Part shown: positions 44,001 through 54,073 of the stretch, piece after piece
How positions within the stretch are numbered: position 1 is the stretch's first letter
Layout of the letters: each line of letters opens with the position of its first letter
NCBI GenBank assembly: GCA_036250195.1
Contig: JAVHZZ010000009.1
Location: forward strand, 98,462,271-98,526,270
Direction: 5' to 3'
From: Mixophyes australis
Taxonomy: Eukaryota; Chordata; Amphibia; Anura; Limnodynastidae
DNA: 64,000 nucleotides
Notes under the pieces: generated by a model
What the model saw: only the letters and a program-made list of their open reading frames with translations
Told to the model about the DNA's origin: nothing
Database searches by the model: none
Program-made: the position numbers and the translations under genes

Positions 44001-45212
44001 TATTAAATCATCCAAGTATACCAGCACTTCCCTGAAATTCATGTCACCCACAACATCATCCATGCATCGTTGGAAAGTGGCTGGAGCCCCTGATAATCCT
44101 TGTGGCAATCTTTTGAACTGAAAGAATCCAACCGGGCAGATGAAGGCGGTTTTCTCAGCATCCTTCTGACTCATCAATATCTGATAGTACCCGCTGCGTA
44201 GATCTAGCACAGAAAACCACTTGCTTCCCTGAAGACAATCAAGGGCTTCGTCTATCCTAGGGACAGTGTACTGATCAGGAATCGTGCGCTTGTTTAATGT
44301 CCGGTAGTCCACGCACATCCGTATTTTTCCCGTCTTCTTTCTAGCCACCACAATAGGAGAAGCATAGGGACTCTCAGATCTCTCAATCACATCATTCTCT
44401 AGCATCTCCCTTAAATGTTCCCGAATATCATCCAAATCAGCAGGGGCTAGGCGTCTTGACCGTTCTCGGAAAGGTCTGTCGTCCGTTAGCCTTATGTGGT
44501 GCTCCACTCCTGTCGCTAGACCTAAATCCCAGTCCCCCGAAGAGAAGGCAGCCTCTCTTTGTAGCATTTGCATAACTAGCCAGTGTCGGTCTTCTTGACT
44601 AGCATCACTACCATTAAAGCATTGATCAAAACTTCCTATTTGTAATGTGGTTTCTTTCTGAGATTTTTTTTCCTCTTTCTTCTTATAAGCAGCAAGGCAC
44701 ATAGGATGAATCTTAAGTGTTTTACTATAACTTGCTCCTCCCACCTCTTGGCACCAGTTGGCCAGTATCTCGAACAAATGGGAGTTAGTTCCAATAATCA
44801 CTGAGACATCTCGAGGTTCTCCTTCGGCCTCAGGACAGACAAGTGCAAGCACGTTCACCTCTTCTTCTATTCCAGCTACTTCCCGTGGGAACTTCAAAGG
44901 TACAGTGATGTACCCAAGGTAGGGATAATTCTTGTCACTCAGACCCCAGATGGTCAGTCCACACAATGGCTTTATGGGCAAGTCAGATAGATTATCTCGG
45001 TACCACTTCTCGAACACAATGGACACCTGTGAACCACTATCTAGCAAGGCCATACAAGGTCTCCCATTTAGACATGCCGGCACGTGAGGAGAGGGTCCCA
45101 GCAATCCTTTGGGCAAAAGACCCCATTCCAGGTGAGAGTTCCCCACAGTGTTAATGTCAGCTTTCTTTAGAGGGCCAGTGTGGGGGTTCCTGGTCCTCCC
45201 TTTCAGTTTTCC
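40779..45212 (-). CDS. Pol polyprotein: protease, reverse transcriptase, RNase H, integrase
   Basis: The frame lies -1 relative to gag. It opens at 45221 and has no ATG before the protease, so it probably depends on -1 frameshifting. Counting from the GTG at 45146: protease D36-S-G; RT with VLDLRSG (D315) and YLDD (377-380); RNase H with HVDAS (D544), KLEF (E587), HTDNNP (D612) and NVDAD; an integrase zinc domain (H811/H816, C846-x2-C849); a core with D877, D936 (HSDQG) and E972 (PERFN), spacing D-x35-E; and a basic GDRVLLRHL tail near 1090. A poorly conserved acidic/basic extension of over 200 residues follows, and the final ~80 residues are LTR-encoded. Every catalytic residue I checked is present. 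No chromodomain. It would make and integrate the cDNA inside Gag particles. Confidence 0.97.
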   Translation of the reverse strand, partial: GKLKGRTRNPHTGPLKKADINTVGNSHLEWGLLPKGLLGPSPHVPACLNGRPCMALLDSGSQVSIVFEKWYRDNLSDLPIKPLCGLTIWGLSDKNYPYLGYITVPLKFPREVAGIEEEVNVLALVCPEAEGEPRDVSVIIGTNSHLFEILANWCQEVGGASYSKTLKIHPMCLAAYKKKEEKKSQKETTLQIGSFDQCFNGSDASQEDRHWLVMQMLQREAAFSSGDWDLGLATGVEHHIRLTDDRPFRERSRRLAPADLDDIREHLREMLENDVIERSESPYASPIVVARKKTGKIRMCVDYRTLNKRTIPDQYTVPRIDEALDCLQGSKWFSVLDLRSGYYQILMSQKDAEKTAFICPVGFFQFKRLPQGLSGAPATFQRCMDDVVGDMNFREVLVYLDDLIVFGQTLNEHNERLLKVLDRLIKKGLKLSLDKCSFCKTQVKYVGYVVDREGISTDSAKIEAVKEWPRPTILKELRSFLGFCGYYRRFVPNYSKLVKPLTDLTRGYPAPRGSHRKEKPLFRVNDAFGERWSETCEQAFEGLKTCLIQAPVLAYADPELPYILHVDASFEGLGGVLYQVQEGRLRPVYYISRGLSPSERNYPVHKLEFLALKWAVVDKLHDYLYGVPFEVHTDNNPLTYVQTTAKLDATGHRWLAALAIYNFTIKYRPGRRNVDADALSRLPGRFVESQEEEWIELPAPEVKGMCHEGRVVVPPVKECLTALGATTDALPRQYCWLSQMELSDLQKLSSSQVKEDQQNDSSIAAVRWSVKHRQRIHPSSLITEEAILLSRQRESLVVKQGLLYRETSRKDGRERKQLVLPKKHRPMVLRALHDKHGHLGIEKTMSLISDRFYWPKMEIDIESYCKSCGTCILRKSLPEKAAPLKNISSNGPLELVCIDFLSVEPDESNKCNILVVTDHYTRYAQAYQTKDQRAVTVAKILWEKFFVHYGLPARIHSDQGRDFESKLIKELCEVCGIKKSRTTPFHPQGDPQPERFNRTLLSMMGTLDTKKKAHWSRHISHLVHAYNCTKNESTGYSPYLLMFGREARLPIDICFGMDTADPQEKPHLKYVEQLKQELKEAYRLAEAAASKAGQRNKGRYDLQVKEHILEPGDRVLLRHLGLPGKHKLANRWRKDPHVVVAKLPDIPAYRIRPEGLTGPIKTYHRQHLLPIRDGVRFWEEPETDEPKVSTPRRSRRIREPTTEEDDGDDWGYDAPGKLGEIDWRQDIRRLTRSTEGAAVRPPQVEERRTMPAISNESVNPRVAGRLDSQCSVEEGSNQEVDMDGDVVDPDGGCTERPNRVLGGEEGNPPVQGRPKRTPRAPMMFTYDSLGHMTEIPKVIHPSWVYQWPYLTPISVMPGPVVYGCESVFRQDVLTPLNLQDVGQASSFVHCGLAPQGECVTPGDAAVGLEHPGANNHTCISKKRDAYSYLSVKEKELHLPESCYEEGAEPKKTEKPEGGEREGERSILGETELCDQFR
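41020..41032 (-). other. Polypurine tract of the gypsy element
   Basis: Sense CACAGGGGGAGTG lies immediately before the 3' LTR start TGTAAC. It is also translated as part of pol. Confidence 0.8.
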
Positions 45213-46603
45213 GAAAGCTTCCTATCCCGGTGGGATGGTGAGGGTGACCACCTTCCTTCCTTCCTCTGAGGACATTGTCTAGCGAGATGCCCAACTTCTC
45301 CACAAGTGAAACAATTATTCTGTTTCCGAGTAGTGTTAGCTTCGAGAACTTGCCGGGGGTGGATGTTCGGGTGCAGTTGCTCGGTAGTGTGGTATTTCAG
45401 CATCTGTGCTTGAATCTGCTTCTGCATCTCCAACAACTGAGCAATCTGCTCACCTTGTTTCTCCACAATCTTCATTAACTCAGTGCTGGGAAGGTCAGCC
45501 TCGGGCTTTGACTGTACGACCTTGACTTTCTTGGTCACCCTCTCTCGGGATTTAACTATAGCTTCCTCTTGTTTAACATCTTGTATCAACTGAAGAAAAG
45601 TAGGTGATGGTTGTCCCAGTTGAGCATTTCTTATCTTCATCGCTACTGGGTCATGGGACAGAGCACCCCGTAACAACTGTTGCATACGCCTGTCGTCTAC
45701 TTCTGCTAGGGGTATTCCTTTCTTTGACACAATAAGGTGGATCAGCTTGTCCAGCCGATAGATATAATTGGACAATGTCTCCCCTGACTCCTGATAGGTG
45801 TGGCGTAGCTGATAGAGCAGATCTGTTGCATCCTCTGCCATTCCATATTCCTGATCTAGAGTCGCTAAGTAGTGTCGTGCAGTGGCTTGGGGGTCACTTC
45901 TCCGTACAGCTTGGATTAGTTCTCCAGCGGGACCTCGCAGACTTTCAACGATCCGCTGTCTCTTATAGGGTTCGGAGCAATGCCATTCCTCCAGGTATTG
46001 GGAAGCCATCTCTTTCCATGCCTCGTAAGTTTCTTCCCCCGTAGGGACTGGTTTTATTCCTGAGAAGAGCCGGAGCCTTCTGTAGCCCCCTTCATGCTGT
46101 GACTTTCCTAACTGGTCTACCAGTTTCTGTAAAGCAGTGAGGAACAGTTCGCTTTGATCCTCATCAGTTTTCCTAGTACTGGAGGGTGACTGAGAATTCT
46201 CTTCCCTGGCCTGAGGGAATACTTGTCGGTTAATATCTCCATCTGGAAGTTCAGCATTAAGAGGTGCTGCGACTAGCTGTTTTGGCTTTAACGGTATCAC
46301 AATATGCCATTGTTGTTTTTGTGGCCCAGAAACGAGGGAGGGAAGAAAATCTTTATCCAATTCTGCTTGCGTCTCACAGAGGATCAGACTGGTCTTATGC
46401 TGATCTCTACCTTTCCATCCAAGGATTTTAGGATGTTCTACCCCATAAATCCTGTGGAGCACATGCAGGACTTCCTCATCTGTCACTCCCTGAGAGTCAC
46501 CATAGATCCCTAAACATCGAGTTGGGGCCACAGTCTGTTGTTCACACCACAGAAACACTTCTTCTCTTATACTATCCATGACGTCTGTGCTGATGGGTTT
46601 CAC
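45203..46603 (-). CDS. Gag protein, PNMA-like
   Basis: A 466-residue protein starting 36 nt inside the 5' LTR. Residues ~1-105 resemble the RRM-like N-terminal domain of the PNMA/ZCCHC12 family (MKPISTDVMD; LGIYGDSQGVTDEEVLHVL). Residues ~178-345 are a Ty3-type capsid with the PNMA-like signature LRLFSGIKPVP...ESLRGPAGELIQAVR. A coiled-coil-prone stretch at ~385-410 (EKQGEQIAQLLEMQKQIQAQ) is followed by a CCHC knuckle, CFTCGEVGHLARQC (431-444). Vertebrate PNMA, MOAP1 and ZCCHC12/18 genes are known to derive from Ty3/gypsy gag genes; this looks like the gag of a living relative of that lineage. The frame is intact. It should bind RNA and assemble capsids. Confidence 0.95.
   Translation of the reverse strand: MKPISTDVMDSIREEVFLWCEQQTVAPTRCLGIYGDSQGVTDEEVLHVLHRIYGVEHPKILGWKGRDQHKTSLILCETQAELDKDFLPSLVSGPQKQQWHIVIPLKPKQLVAAPLNAELPDGDINRQVFPQAREENSQSPSSTRKTDEDQSELFLTALQKLVDQLGKSQHEGGYRRLRLFSGIKPVPTGEETYEAWKEMASQYLEEWHCSEPYKRQRIVESLRGPAGELIQAVRRSDPQATARHYLATLDQEYGMAEDATDLLYQLRHTYQESGETLSNYIYRLDKLIHLIVSKKGIPLAEVDDRRMQQLLRGALSHDPVAMKIRNAQLGQPSPTFLQLIQDVKQEEAIVKSRERVTKKVKVVQSKPEADLPSTELMKIVEKQGEQIAQLLEMQKQIQAQMLKYHTTEQLHPNIHPRQVLEANTTRKQNNCFTCGEVGHLARQCPQRKEGRWSPSPSHRDRKLSEN
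45206..45212 (-). promoter_or_regulatory. Candidate -1 ribosomal frameshift site between gag and pol
   Basis: The gag frame ends TCG GAA AAC TGA. The pol (-1) frame is closed by TAG at 45222-45224, so any shift must occur in the ~19 nt between that stop and the gag TGA. GGAAAAC is the only heptamer there resembling a slippery site (A-site AAC can re-pair as AAA). It is not a perfect X-XXY-YYZ site. I did not fold the downstream sequence for a pseudoknot. Confidence 0.5.
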
Positions 46604-46620
46604 TGAGTGTGTCTTCAGTA

Positions 46621-46638
46621 TCTCAGCAGTGCCTCCAC
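46621..46638 (-). other. Primer-binding site of the gypsy element
   Basis: Directly after the 5' LTR the sense strand reads GTGGAGGCACTGCTGAGA. From the second base it starts TGG, as expected for pairing with a tRNA 3' CCA end. I could not name the tRNA. Confidence 0.6.
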
Positions 46639-48023
46639 TGTAACACCCCCTTGTGTATTAAGCGTTGTGAGGGTATATATATATATTGAACCACGCAGAT
46701 GCTTCTCACCTTGGTACTTGGTTTTCAGTGCCTCCACCCGAATCTCTGCTTTCTCTTCTGGGGGGTGTTCCAAAGATACACCAGGGGGAGATTCGGGAAA
46801 CCCCCTGCCCAGTATTAACACTCTGTGACAAAATGTGTGCTGCAAAAGCCAGCCAGGCACATTTATTTAAATGGAAAACCTAAATGCAGCTTTGTAATTT
46901 TATAGAAAAATATACTTTGGTATAATTTGAAATAATAGTGCAAACAATACGATACAGTAATAAAACAGTGTGGATGAAAGTGGCGCACCACTTCTTACTA
47001 TGCACACCAAGTTAACACAAAAACTCGCAATAAATCAATAACAGCATACAATATAATATAATATATAACAATATAACCATTAACTGTCACAGCTTTATAC
47101 ACATGAAAAAATATATCAGATATCTTACTTGCTCCTCATACTGTGAATATCTTGCAGGGTGAATTTATATATTTTCCCTTATAGCCCTACAATGTACTGC
47201 CAAACACACACAGCAGTATTCAAACACACCACACAAATAGAGCAGTGCACTGCAAGTTGGGGCCCTTCTGTATGTATGCAGCATGGCATGGAAACATCAT
47301 GTGTCCAGTTTGCAGATGTTGGAGGTCTTTAAATCACTTGCAGTGAGGTACAGCAGTCACAGTATGCAGACCCTCCTCTAGCAACAACTGTAAAATCCTT
47401 TCTAATTTGTATCCTGGGACTTGTAGTTCCACAAGTGCTGATTAGACACACACTTGGTGCATATTTACCTGCCCACCCATCTATCCCTAACTCTTCAGCC
47501 CTTGTGGCCAGATATAGTCCAAACCCCACTTGAACAACAACAGATAGATAAAGATAACCAGTAACTTATCTGCACCAGTGTGTCACAGGTCTGAACTTGA
47601 TTATCTCCAAAATGGCTGACTTGTAAAATGTCCTTCTTCAGAGATGCATGCAAACCTCCTCCTACAGCTTCAAACTGTGGCTTCCAGCAGGTTCTGTTCA
47701 GAACTGCACCCAGCTTTGATATCTCTGCAGACTGCTCTCTCTGCTCAGCTCACTCATCCAGTGCCCTTCTCCCTAGGGTCACCTATCTGAACTGGTCACA
47801 CAGCTCAGTCTCTCCCAGGATGCTCCTCTCTCCCTCTCTCTCTCCGCCCTCAGGTTTCTCAGTCTTCTTAGGCTCCGCCCCCTCTTCATAACAGCTTTCT
47901 GGGAGATGTAGTTCCTTCTCCTTGACTGATAAATAGCTATATGCATCTCTTTTCTTACTGATGCAAGTGTGATTATTAGCCCCTGGGTGCTCAAGTCCAA
48001 CTGCAGCATCCCCAGGGGTTACA
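46639..48023 (-). repeat. 5' LTR of the gypsy element
   Basis: Same length (1385 bp) as the 3' LTR, and I found no differences by eye. It is followed by the CATA duplication and the original flank. Confidence 0.97.
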
Positions 48024-48294
48024 CATATAAGCCAGGTTCCCTACGGCTCAGTGATATTTTTGGCCTCAATCACTAGCTGTGGTTAAAAATGTTGTAGTCA
48101 CTGTTTACTTCTGAACTAGGATTTACACGACTAATAGCCCAAGTGTAGGAAAATCATGCAGTAAATACTACTGCTCCAAAACACAAAGGGGTACAAATGA
48201 GTTTTGTTGGCAATTCTCCAGGTTTATCAGCTCTCTCTGGACTAACTATATTAGTCTAGCTCTGGCTCCAATCTTGATTCAGAGACAAGACAAA

Positions 48295-48469
48295 GGGCTA
48301 GATTTACTAAGATGCGGGTTTGAAAAAGTGGGGATGTTGCCTATAGCAACCAATCAGATTCTAGCTTTCATTTATTTAGTACCTTCTACAAAATGATAGC
48401 TAGAATCTGATTGGTTGCTATAGGCAACATCCCCACTTTTTCAAACCCGCAGCTTAGTAAATCTAGCCC
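48295..48469. mobile_element. Palindromic MITE, GGGCTAGATTTACTAAG ends
   Basis: The ~175-bp element is an almost perfect inverted repeat: GGATGTTGCCTATAGCAACC in the left arm pairs with the right arm. The flanks are AAA on both sides, a possible 3-bp duplication. It is a sister of the copy at 17745-17919 but less diverged between its arms. Confidence 0.85.
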
Positions 48470-49283
48470 AAACTGTCAGATCCAGGAGCCCCTACTCTAG
48501 TTTTTGGAGGTTCTCTAGCTACTATTCACAATTTCCAGCTCTGCGGCTATTAATAAAGTTAGTTTAGTGTTAAATGTATTATATTTGATGGAATTGTCTA
48601 ACCCGTGTTAATTGGATATAAATATTAGTCTAATTTTGTGATTCATTTCAAAATTTAAACTAGAAGCTGATCTCCAAGCTCTAAACCCCTGTATCATTTT
48701 ATTTTTTTAAACAAAAACTTGTTTTTATTAATATAAAAGCATTGTGTTAAAACGTCTTCAGAATAACTACAGTATCTATACAAAATTAAAGAGATACAAA
48801 GGTGAGTCAAGAAATTGTGAAACGTGAAATAAGTTTTTAAAAGTACATACCAAGTTTACTAATAATGCAATTATGTGAATAACTTTGCATTCCATTATAA
48901 AAGGTTAAAAAAAAAGACAGAATGATGACTCTCACAAAGAATTTAATTCTAAGCCATGAGGGTGCACTAGGCACAATCCTACTTCTGCTGCTTCTTACCT
49001 TAGCAGTCGGGAGGTGGGGGCGGCATCCTCTGCTTAACATATAAGAAGTTGCTGGCTGTTTCTCCATGATGTCAATGGCTAGAGCTCTGTGCTGGGGCCC
49101 TGCGGGAGCATTACAAACACTGTATTTGTGCCATTCAGTGTTTTAGGCACCTCCAAACCGTTGAGGGCCTAGGCAAACTCTTGAGTTCACATAATGATAT
49201 TAGACTCGAATAGAGAGATGGTGGCCACAATATTCAATTTGAACCATGAGGTTTTTTGTAGACATCTGTTAATCTGACTCTAT
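48470..49283. other. Unassigned interval, possible minus-strand LINE tail
   Basis: Around 48697-48730 a T-rich run with reversed AATAAA signals could be the 3' end of an L1-like copy read on the minus strand, but no coding sequence supports it. Nothing else recognised. Confidence 0.3.
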
Positions 49284-49460
49284 GGGACAGATTCAATTGA
49301 GAGTAACGCGGTCATTTAATATAGTCATTTTAACACGGATTTCTGCTCACGGCTCCCTGAGCTGCGAGCAAGAATCAGCAGTACTTTGTTACCGAACTAA
49401 TGGTAATAATGTGCGGGTCCCGTTACTCTCGAGAGTAACGCAGTCAATTGAATCTGCCCC
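49284..49460. mobile_element. Palindromic MITE, GGGACAGATTCAATTGA ends
   Basis: The left end GGGACAGATTCAATTGAGAG and right end TCAATTGAATCTGCCCC are inverted; the arms extend through GAGTAACGCGGTCA and its complement. It is about 177 bp with no coding content. Confidence 0.75.
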
Positions 49461-49535
49461 TTTGTACACACTGGTATTGTATTGATGTAATTTTCCGCAT
49501 CTTCTGAGTGTCCAAATTAAAGTATCTTTGAACAA

Positions 49536-49869
49536 GGGGCCTGATTCTTTAAGGATCTTAAATGAAGAGGTATCTTATTTCAGTCTCCTGGACAAAACCA
49601 TGTTACAATGCAAGGGGTGCAAATGAGTGTTCTGTTTTGCACATAAGTTAAATACTGATTGTTTATTCATTTAGCACACAAATACTTGATAGATTATTTG
49701 TACACTGAAATTTAAAGTTGATATTTGTGTGCTACATAAAAAACAGTCAGTATTTAACTTATGTGCAAAACAGAAAACTAGTCTGCACCCCTTGCATTGT
49801 AACATGGTTTTGTCCAGGAGACTGAAATAATATACCTCTTCATTTAAGATCCTTATTGAATCAGGCCCC
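49536..49869. mobile_element. Palindromic MITE, GGGGCCTGATTC ends
   Basis: The ~334-bp sequence is an inverted repeat nearly throughout. TCTCCTGGACAAAACCATGT in the left arm is matched by its complement in the right arm, with a short AT loop around 49700. The left arm is shared with the larger element at 1854-2329. Confidence 0.85.
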
Positions 49870-52305
49870 AGGTTGGGAAATTATGCAACCATTGAACCAG
49901 TCCTGTTGTGGCTTTAGTATGATCAAGTTCATCCCGTACAAAATTATAATGTGTGGTGATGCCACTATGTTTGAGAGGCTTTTAAATAAGAAGAAAACCC
50001 ACTTATATAATATTGTGCTTGAAAGAAGACAAAAGCAGAGGAATTGATAAAGTCAAATTATTCAACAGCCTGTTCAAAAGTATATGGTTTCCTAATGGCT
50101 TTATCTACTAAGCAGTGACTTGAACTGATGCTCCTCTCCTTCTAAGCCAAGTAGAGATAGGTTGCCATGCCACTTTAAAACCAGGGTATTTGGAGGAAAG
50201 ATAAATATAATGAATTATGGGCATTAAGCCTTAGAATGTGCCCCATGTTTGAGCATTCCAAAAGAGGGTGTTATTTTAAATTTGTTGTGGGATCTCTTGG
50301 TAATGAAGATGTAAAAAATAAAACTAAATTAGTATCTGTCAGAAAATGTATTTCTAGAGCAGTGTTAGTATACATCTGTGATCCACGTAACCAGACCATT
50401 AAATATTGTATAGTACCATATGGTTGTAATTAGAAATGTATACCCTCATTGGATTTGGGTTGTTGAAATTTTGATTCTGTGATATTTATCCATATGATGG
50501 TTCTAAATTAATTAGTTTTATATCTGCATTTGTAATAATAAGAGGTTAGCACTGAGGAAGATACAACAGTTTGGGGAAGGAAATAATTTTGATAAGGGTT
50601 CACTCTACCCAAGCAGGATTGCTGGAGATGACTCCACCCCTCAGCTCCATAGATGATTTACTTATGACTTTGGTTATGCTAATTTGACATTTAATAGTTG
50701 GATTAGTAGTTGGAGTTGTATCTCCAAGTAATTAGTATACCTTTTTCTCCAGTCAAATGTAATATCTTTGCTCCATGTGGGACAAGTGATTTTTGCATTT
50801 AGAAACACTGAGACCTCTAACATGTAGAGACAAGCCTCAGCATATGAAATAAGAGTTTGCTTTGTAATCTTAATTCACCACATTAAAAGCCTTCATCTTG
50901 AGTTGTCTATATCTGGAGCCTTAATATAATAAAGTACTTCTCGTATAGAAAAAGTTAAAAGGAAAAGCAGGGGTGTGTAAAAACGGGATAAGAGAAAGAT
51001 TAATGTTTTAGAGGTGGGGGAACACAGATAAGGAAGGAGAAGGCAAGGGACTACCACAAGAGGCAGAAAGGAGCAGAAGTAATTTCAGGGAGAGACCCTT
51101 TGGAGAATAAACTTAAATTCCCATACCAAGTGAGTCCCTGGGTATTTATAGGACAGCCAGACAGAGAGCTTCCTTTATGTGAAGTTTTCTGGAAACCAGA
51201 TCACCAAAATATCTTCACAAAAGTCCCAGCACTCAGAGTGTCTTGAAACTGAATCCTCTGGCACCACAATACTCTAACACTGCAAACCACTTAAGAAATG
51301 CTTAGTCTCAGTTATGGTCCCCCTAAGGGTTTAGGTAGCACTAACTCATGATGGCTTTTCTGCCCTGGCTGGGTGACTATGAGGTCTGCTGCACTGAATG
51401 CTAGAGTGCGCGGCTGAACGAAAACATGGTGGGCTGAGAGCTTTGCTGTAACCATTGCTCTGAGGAAACCATGTCGCTCCTGAATCTTCCATTTTGGATG
51501 GAAGATTTCAGGAAGTATGTCCCCTCTTTAGTGCACATAAGGATTTTCTATACCAGCTTGTGTTATTAAACCACTGTGTAAGCACATTTGGCACAGTCTA
51601 CTATTGCACGGTCAGGCTTGATGAATATAGATGTGCAATGCAAACTCAGGAACCTTGTAAAAATCTTGCTGCCACTTGTAATACCACAACTATATACATT
51701 AAATGGTGTCCACATCTGGAAATATTAAGTGTTGCAACATCAGAAAAATATAATTATTGCTCCACTGGTAATATAATAGTAAGCTACTATAATATAATAA
51801 TAAAAAAAAAATCTCAAACATATCATAATTAATTAAATTTGTCCCTCTGATTTATTCATCAACTAATTTGTCCCCCATAAGAAAAGTAATGATAATTTTT
51901 GCCCCTCTAAACAAGAAATCATGATTACCCTCATAATTAAAACTTGTATTGTGTCACCTGTTATGTTATCATTGGCCGGCAGTGGAAAGCTGATGAGTTT
52001 GCTAATCTCACCTATCCTAAGCATCGTGTTGATTCTGGCGATTTTCACTGCAATCTCAAGTGAGTTCGCAAAATTGCAGCTTTATACATATTGCTAGAGT
52101 GACAAAATGTCGAGACTGTGATTAGTAGCCATTTTGGAAAATGGCGATCTTGAAAATATCACTTTACTGTCGATTTTCAATCAACTCGCACTCTATTACA
52201 TCTGCAAGTTTAAACTTGCCTGAGAAAATCACTGAAAATCCCAAATTGCACCTTGATACATTTACCCCCAGGACTCATCTTAGGATGATATCAGCATGTT
52301 TACAC
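49870..52305. other. Unassigned interval
   Basis: About 2.4 kb, AT-rich, with no recognisable gene. 49900-51000 might be a diverged LINE 3' region but shows no RT motif. Open frames up to 112 codons lack domains. Confidence 0.35.
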
Positions 52306-52313
52306 ATCATACC

Positions 52314-52754
52314 CAGGGCCGGTGCTAGGGTCCGTGGCGCCCTAGGCACATTTTCAAAATCGGCGCCCCCACCCTGCACACTTACAAAATAGTGTGTAAG
52401 TGTGCAGGGTTGGGGCGCTGATTTTAAAAATGTGCGTCTTTTCTTACCTTAACTTGCCTCCTCTCTGCTCCGTCTGCTCCCCTCCACTCACTGACACTGT
52501 CGGGCCATGATGATGATATCACGGCCTGACAGTGTCAGTGAGTGGAGGGGAGGAGACGGAGCAGAGAGGCGGCGGTGGTGAGCAATAGTCCCTCCCCCCC
52601 TCCCTGTGGATGTATCTGAATCTGTGCGGCGGCCATGAAAGGTATGGTCAGCGGTCGCCACACAGTTTTAAAGGAATTTTTAATCTGTGGCACCCTCCAG
52701 AGCCCGGCGCCCTAGGCAACTGCCTAACCTTGCCTAATGGGAGCGCCGGGCCTG
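52314..52754. mobile_element. Non-autonomous hAT element with internal hairpin
   Basis: The ends CAGGGCCGGTGCTAGGG and GGAGCGCCGGGCCTG are inverted. An exact 8-bp duplication, ATCATACC, lies at 52306-52313 and 52755-52762. A second inverted repeat (about 52460-52571; arms containing CTGCTCCCCTCCACTCACTG and its complement) gives a GC-rich hairpin with ~45-bp arms. No transposase. Confidence 0.9.
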
Positions 52755-52906
52755 ATCATACCTCATTTCAATTAGCCATAAGAGTATGTTTATGAGTTTT
52801 AGTTAGGATTTTAAATGATATTCTAAAATTGAAAGCATTACTTTAAATGTACATTTGCATGTAAGCGGCCAAATTAACCCATATATTTATTATATTTTTA
52901 TTATAT

Positions 52907-53267
52907 GGGCAGCACAGTGGCTCAGTGATTAGCACTTCTGCCTCACAGCACTGGGGTCATGAGTTCGATTCCCAACCATGGCCTAATCTGTGTGGAGTTT
53001 GTATGTTCTCCCTGTGTTTGCGTGGATTTCCTCCGGGTGCTCCGGTTTCCTCCCACACTCCAAAAACATACTTGTAGGTTAATTGGCTGCTATCAAAATT
53101 GACCCTAGTCTCTCCCTTGCTGTCTTTCTGTCTCTGTGTGAGTGTGCGTCTATATTAGGGAATTTAGACTGTAAACTCCAATGGGACAGGGACTGATGTG
53201 AATGAGTTCTCTGTACAGCGCTGCGGAATTAGTGGCGCTATATAAATAAATGGTGATGATGATGATG
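52907..53267 (+). repeat. tRNA-derived SINE, full length
   Basis: The head GGGCAGCACAGTGGCTCAGT contains a pol III A-box-like motif, and GTTCGATTC (52963-52971) is a good B box. The body and GGCGCTATATAAATAAAT tail are followed by (GAT)n. The 7-bp flanks ATTATAT (52900-52906 and 53268-53274) are the target duplication. This is the best-preserved copy in the window and the reference for the others. Confidence 0.9.
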
Positions 53268-53274
53268 ATTATAT

Positions 53275-54073
53275 TTAATAATTAATTAGATTAGATCTAT
53301 TTTCCACAACCAGACCTGGCATTAAATAATTATTTTTCACATTTAATAAATAGTCCCCCTTCTCTCTAAACTCACCTTCCATCAATAAATAGCTCCCCAA
53401 AACATCCCAGGATTAAATTAATATTTTTATCAACCCAACTTTAATTAATAGCCTCCACCATTAAATTGAATAGCCCAAACCATTGAATAGTTAGCCCCTA
53501 CCCTCACCCCACTGTTAATTTAATAGCCCACACCACCAACCACATTATATTAAGACTTACCATTTTCCATATTTCATATGTTACAGAGTTCTTTCTTCCT
53601 TACTTGCTGCCTGCACATGGGACAGTGCACATGTCAGGTGCTAATTGCTGTGGACAAATGAGCCTGAGCATATGCCTTGAAGGCTTTCCATCCCATTCAA
53701 TTTCATCAGCAGCAGTAACCACATTCATTTAAAAATATATACATTTCTCAATGGGCAATAGTAACTAAAATGGGTTTAAATTAAATTCAAGAGTTGCGAC
53801 CTAAAAGCTTGACATGAGCAGACATAAATTATTAGATTAAGTATTCTAAAGAGAGAGATACAAAAATTAAAGTTCATCAACTATTGCCCTATCTGAGATA
53901 TCGACCCAGTAGTGACAGAAAACTAGGAGGAGTAGACAGACTGCTTTTATTGTAAGAGAGAGGGGAAAGGTAAGCACACACAGTGAGGTAGGAGCGGATC
54001 AGGACAATCCGTTGCTACATACAGTAAGCTGGCTGGTCCTAGGAGATGTGTCAGCTGCCATAAAATATGTAAT
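53275..54073. other. Unassigned interval
   Basis: AT-rich. 53290-53560 has repeated TTAATAGCCC-type words, which may be a decayed simple array. No gene. Confidence 0.4.

Larger units (their letters stand above)
39635..48023 (-). mobile_element. Complete Ty3/gypsy retrotransposon with PNMA-type gag
   Basis: Two 1385-bp LTRs (39635-41019 and 46639-48023), starting TGTAACCCC and ending GTGTTACA in sense orientation, enclose gag and pol ORFs without stops. Flanking CATA (39631-39634 and 48024-48027) is a 4-bp target duplication. A primer-binding site and polypurine tract are in place. I saw no difference between the LTRs, and open frames in one recur unchanged in the other, so insertion is very recent. 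No envelope ORF and no chromodomain. The order protease-RT-RNase H-integrase defines Ty3/gypsy. Confidence 0.97.

Noticed and set aside
40779..45212. A possible envelope gene hidden after integrase in the long pol C-terminus
   Set aside because: The extension has no signal peptide, hydrophobic membrane segments or cysteine pattern; the element looks like a plain retrotransposon.
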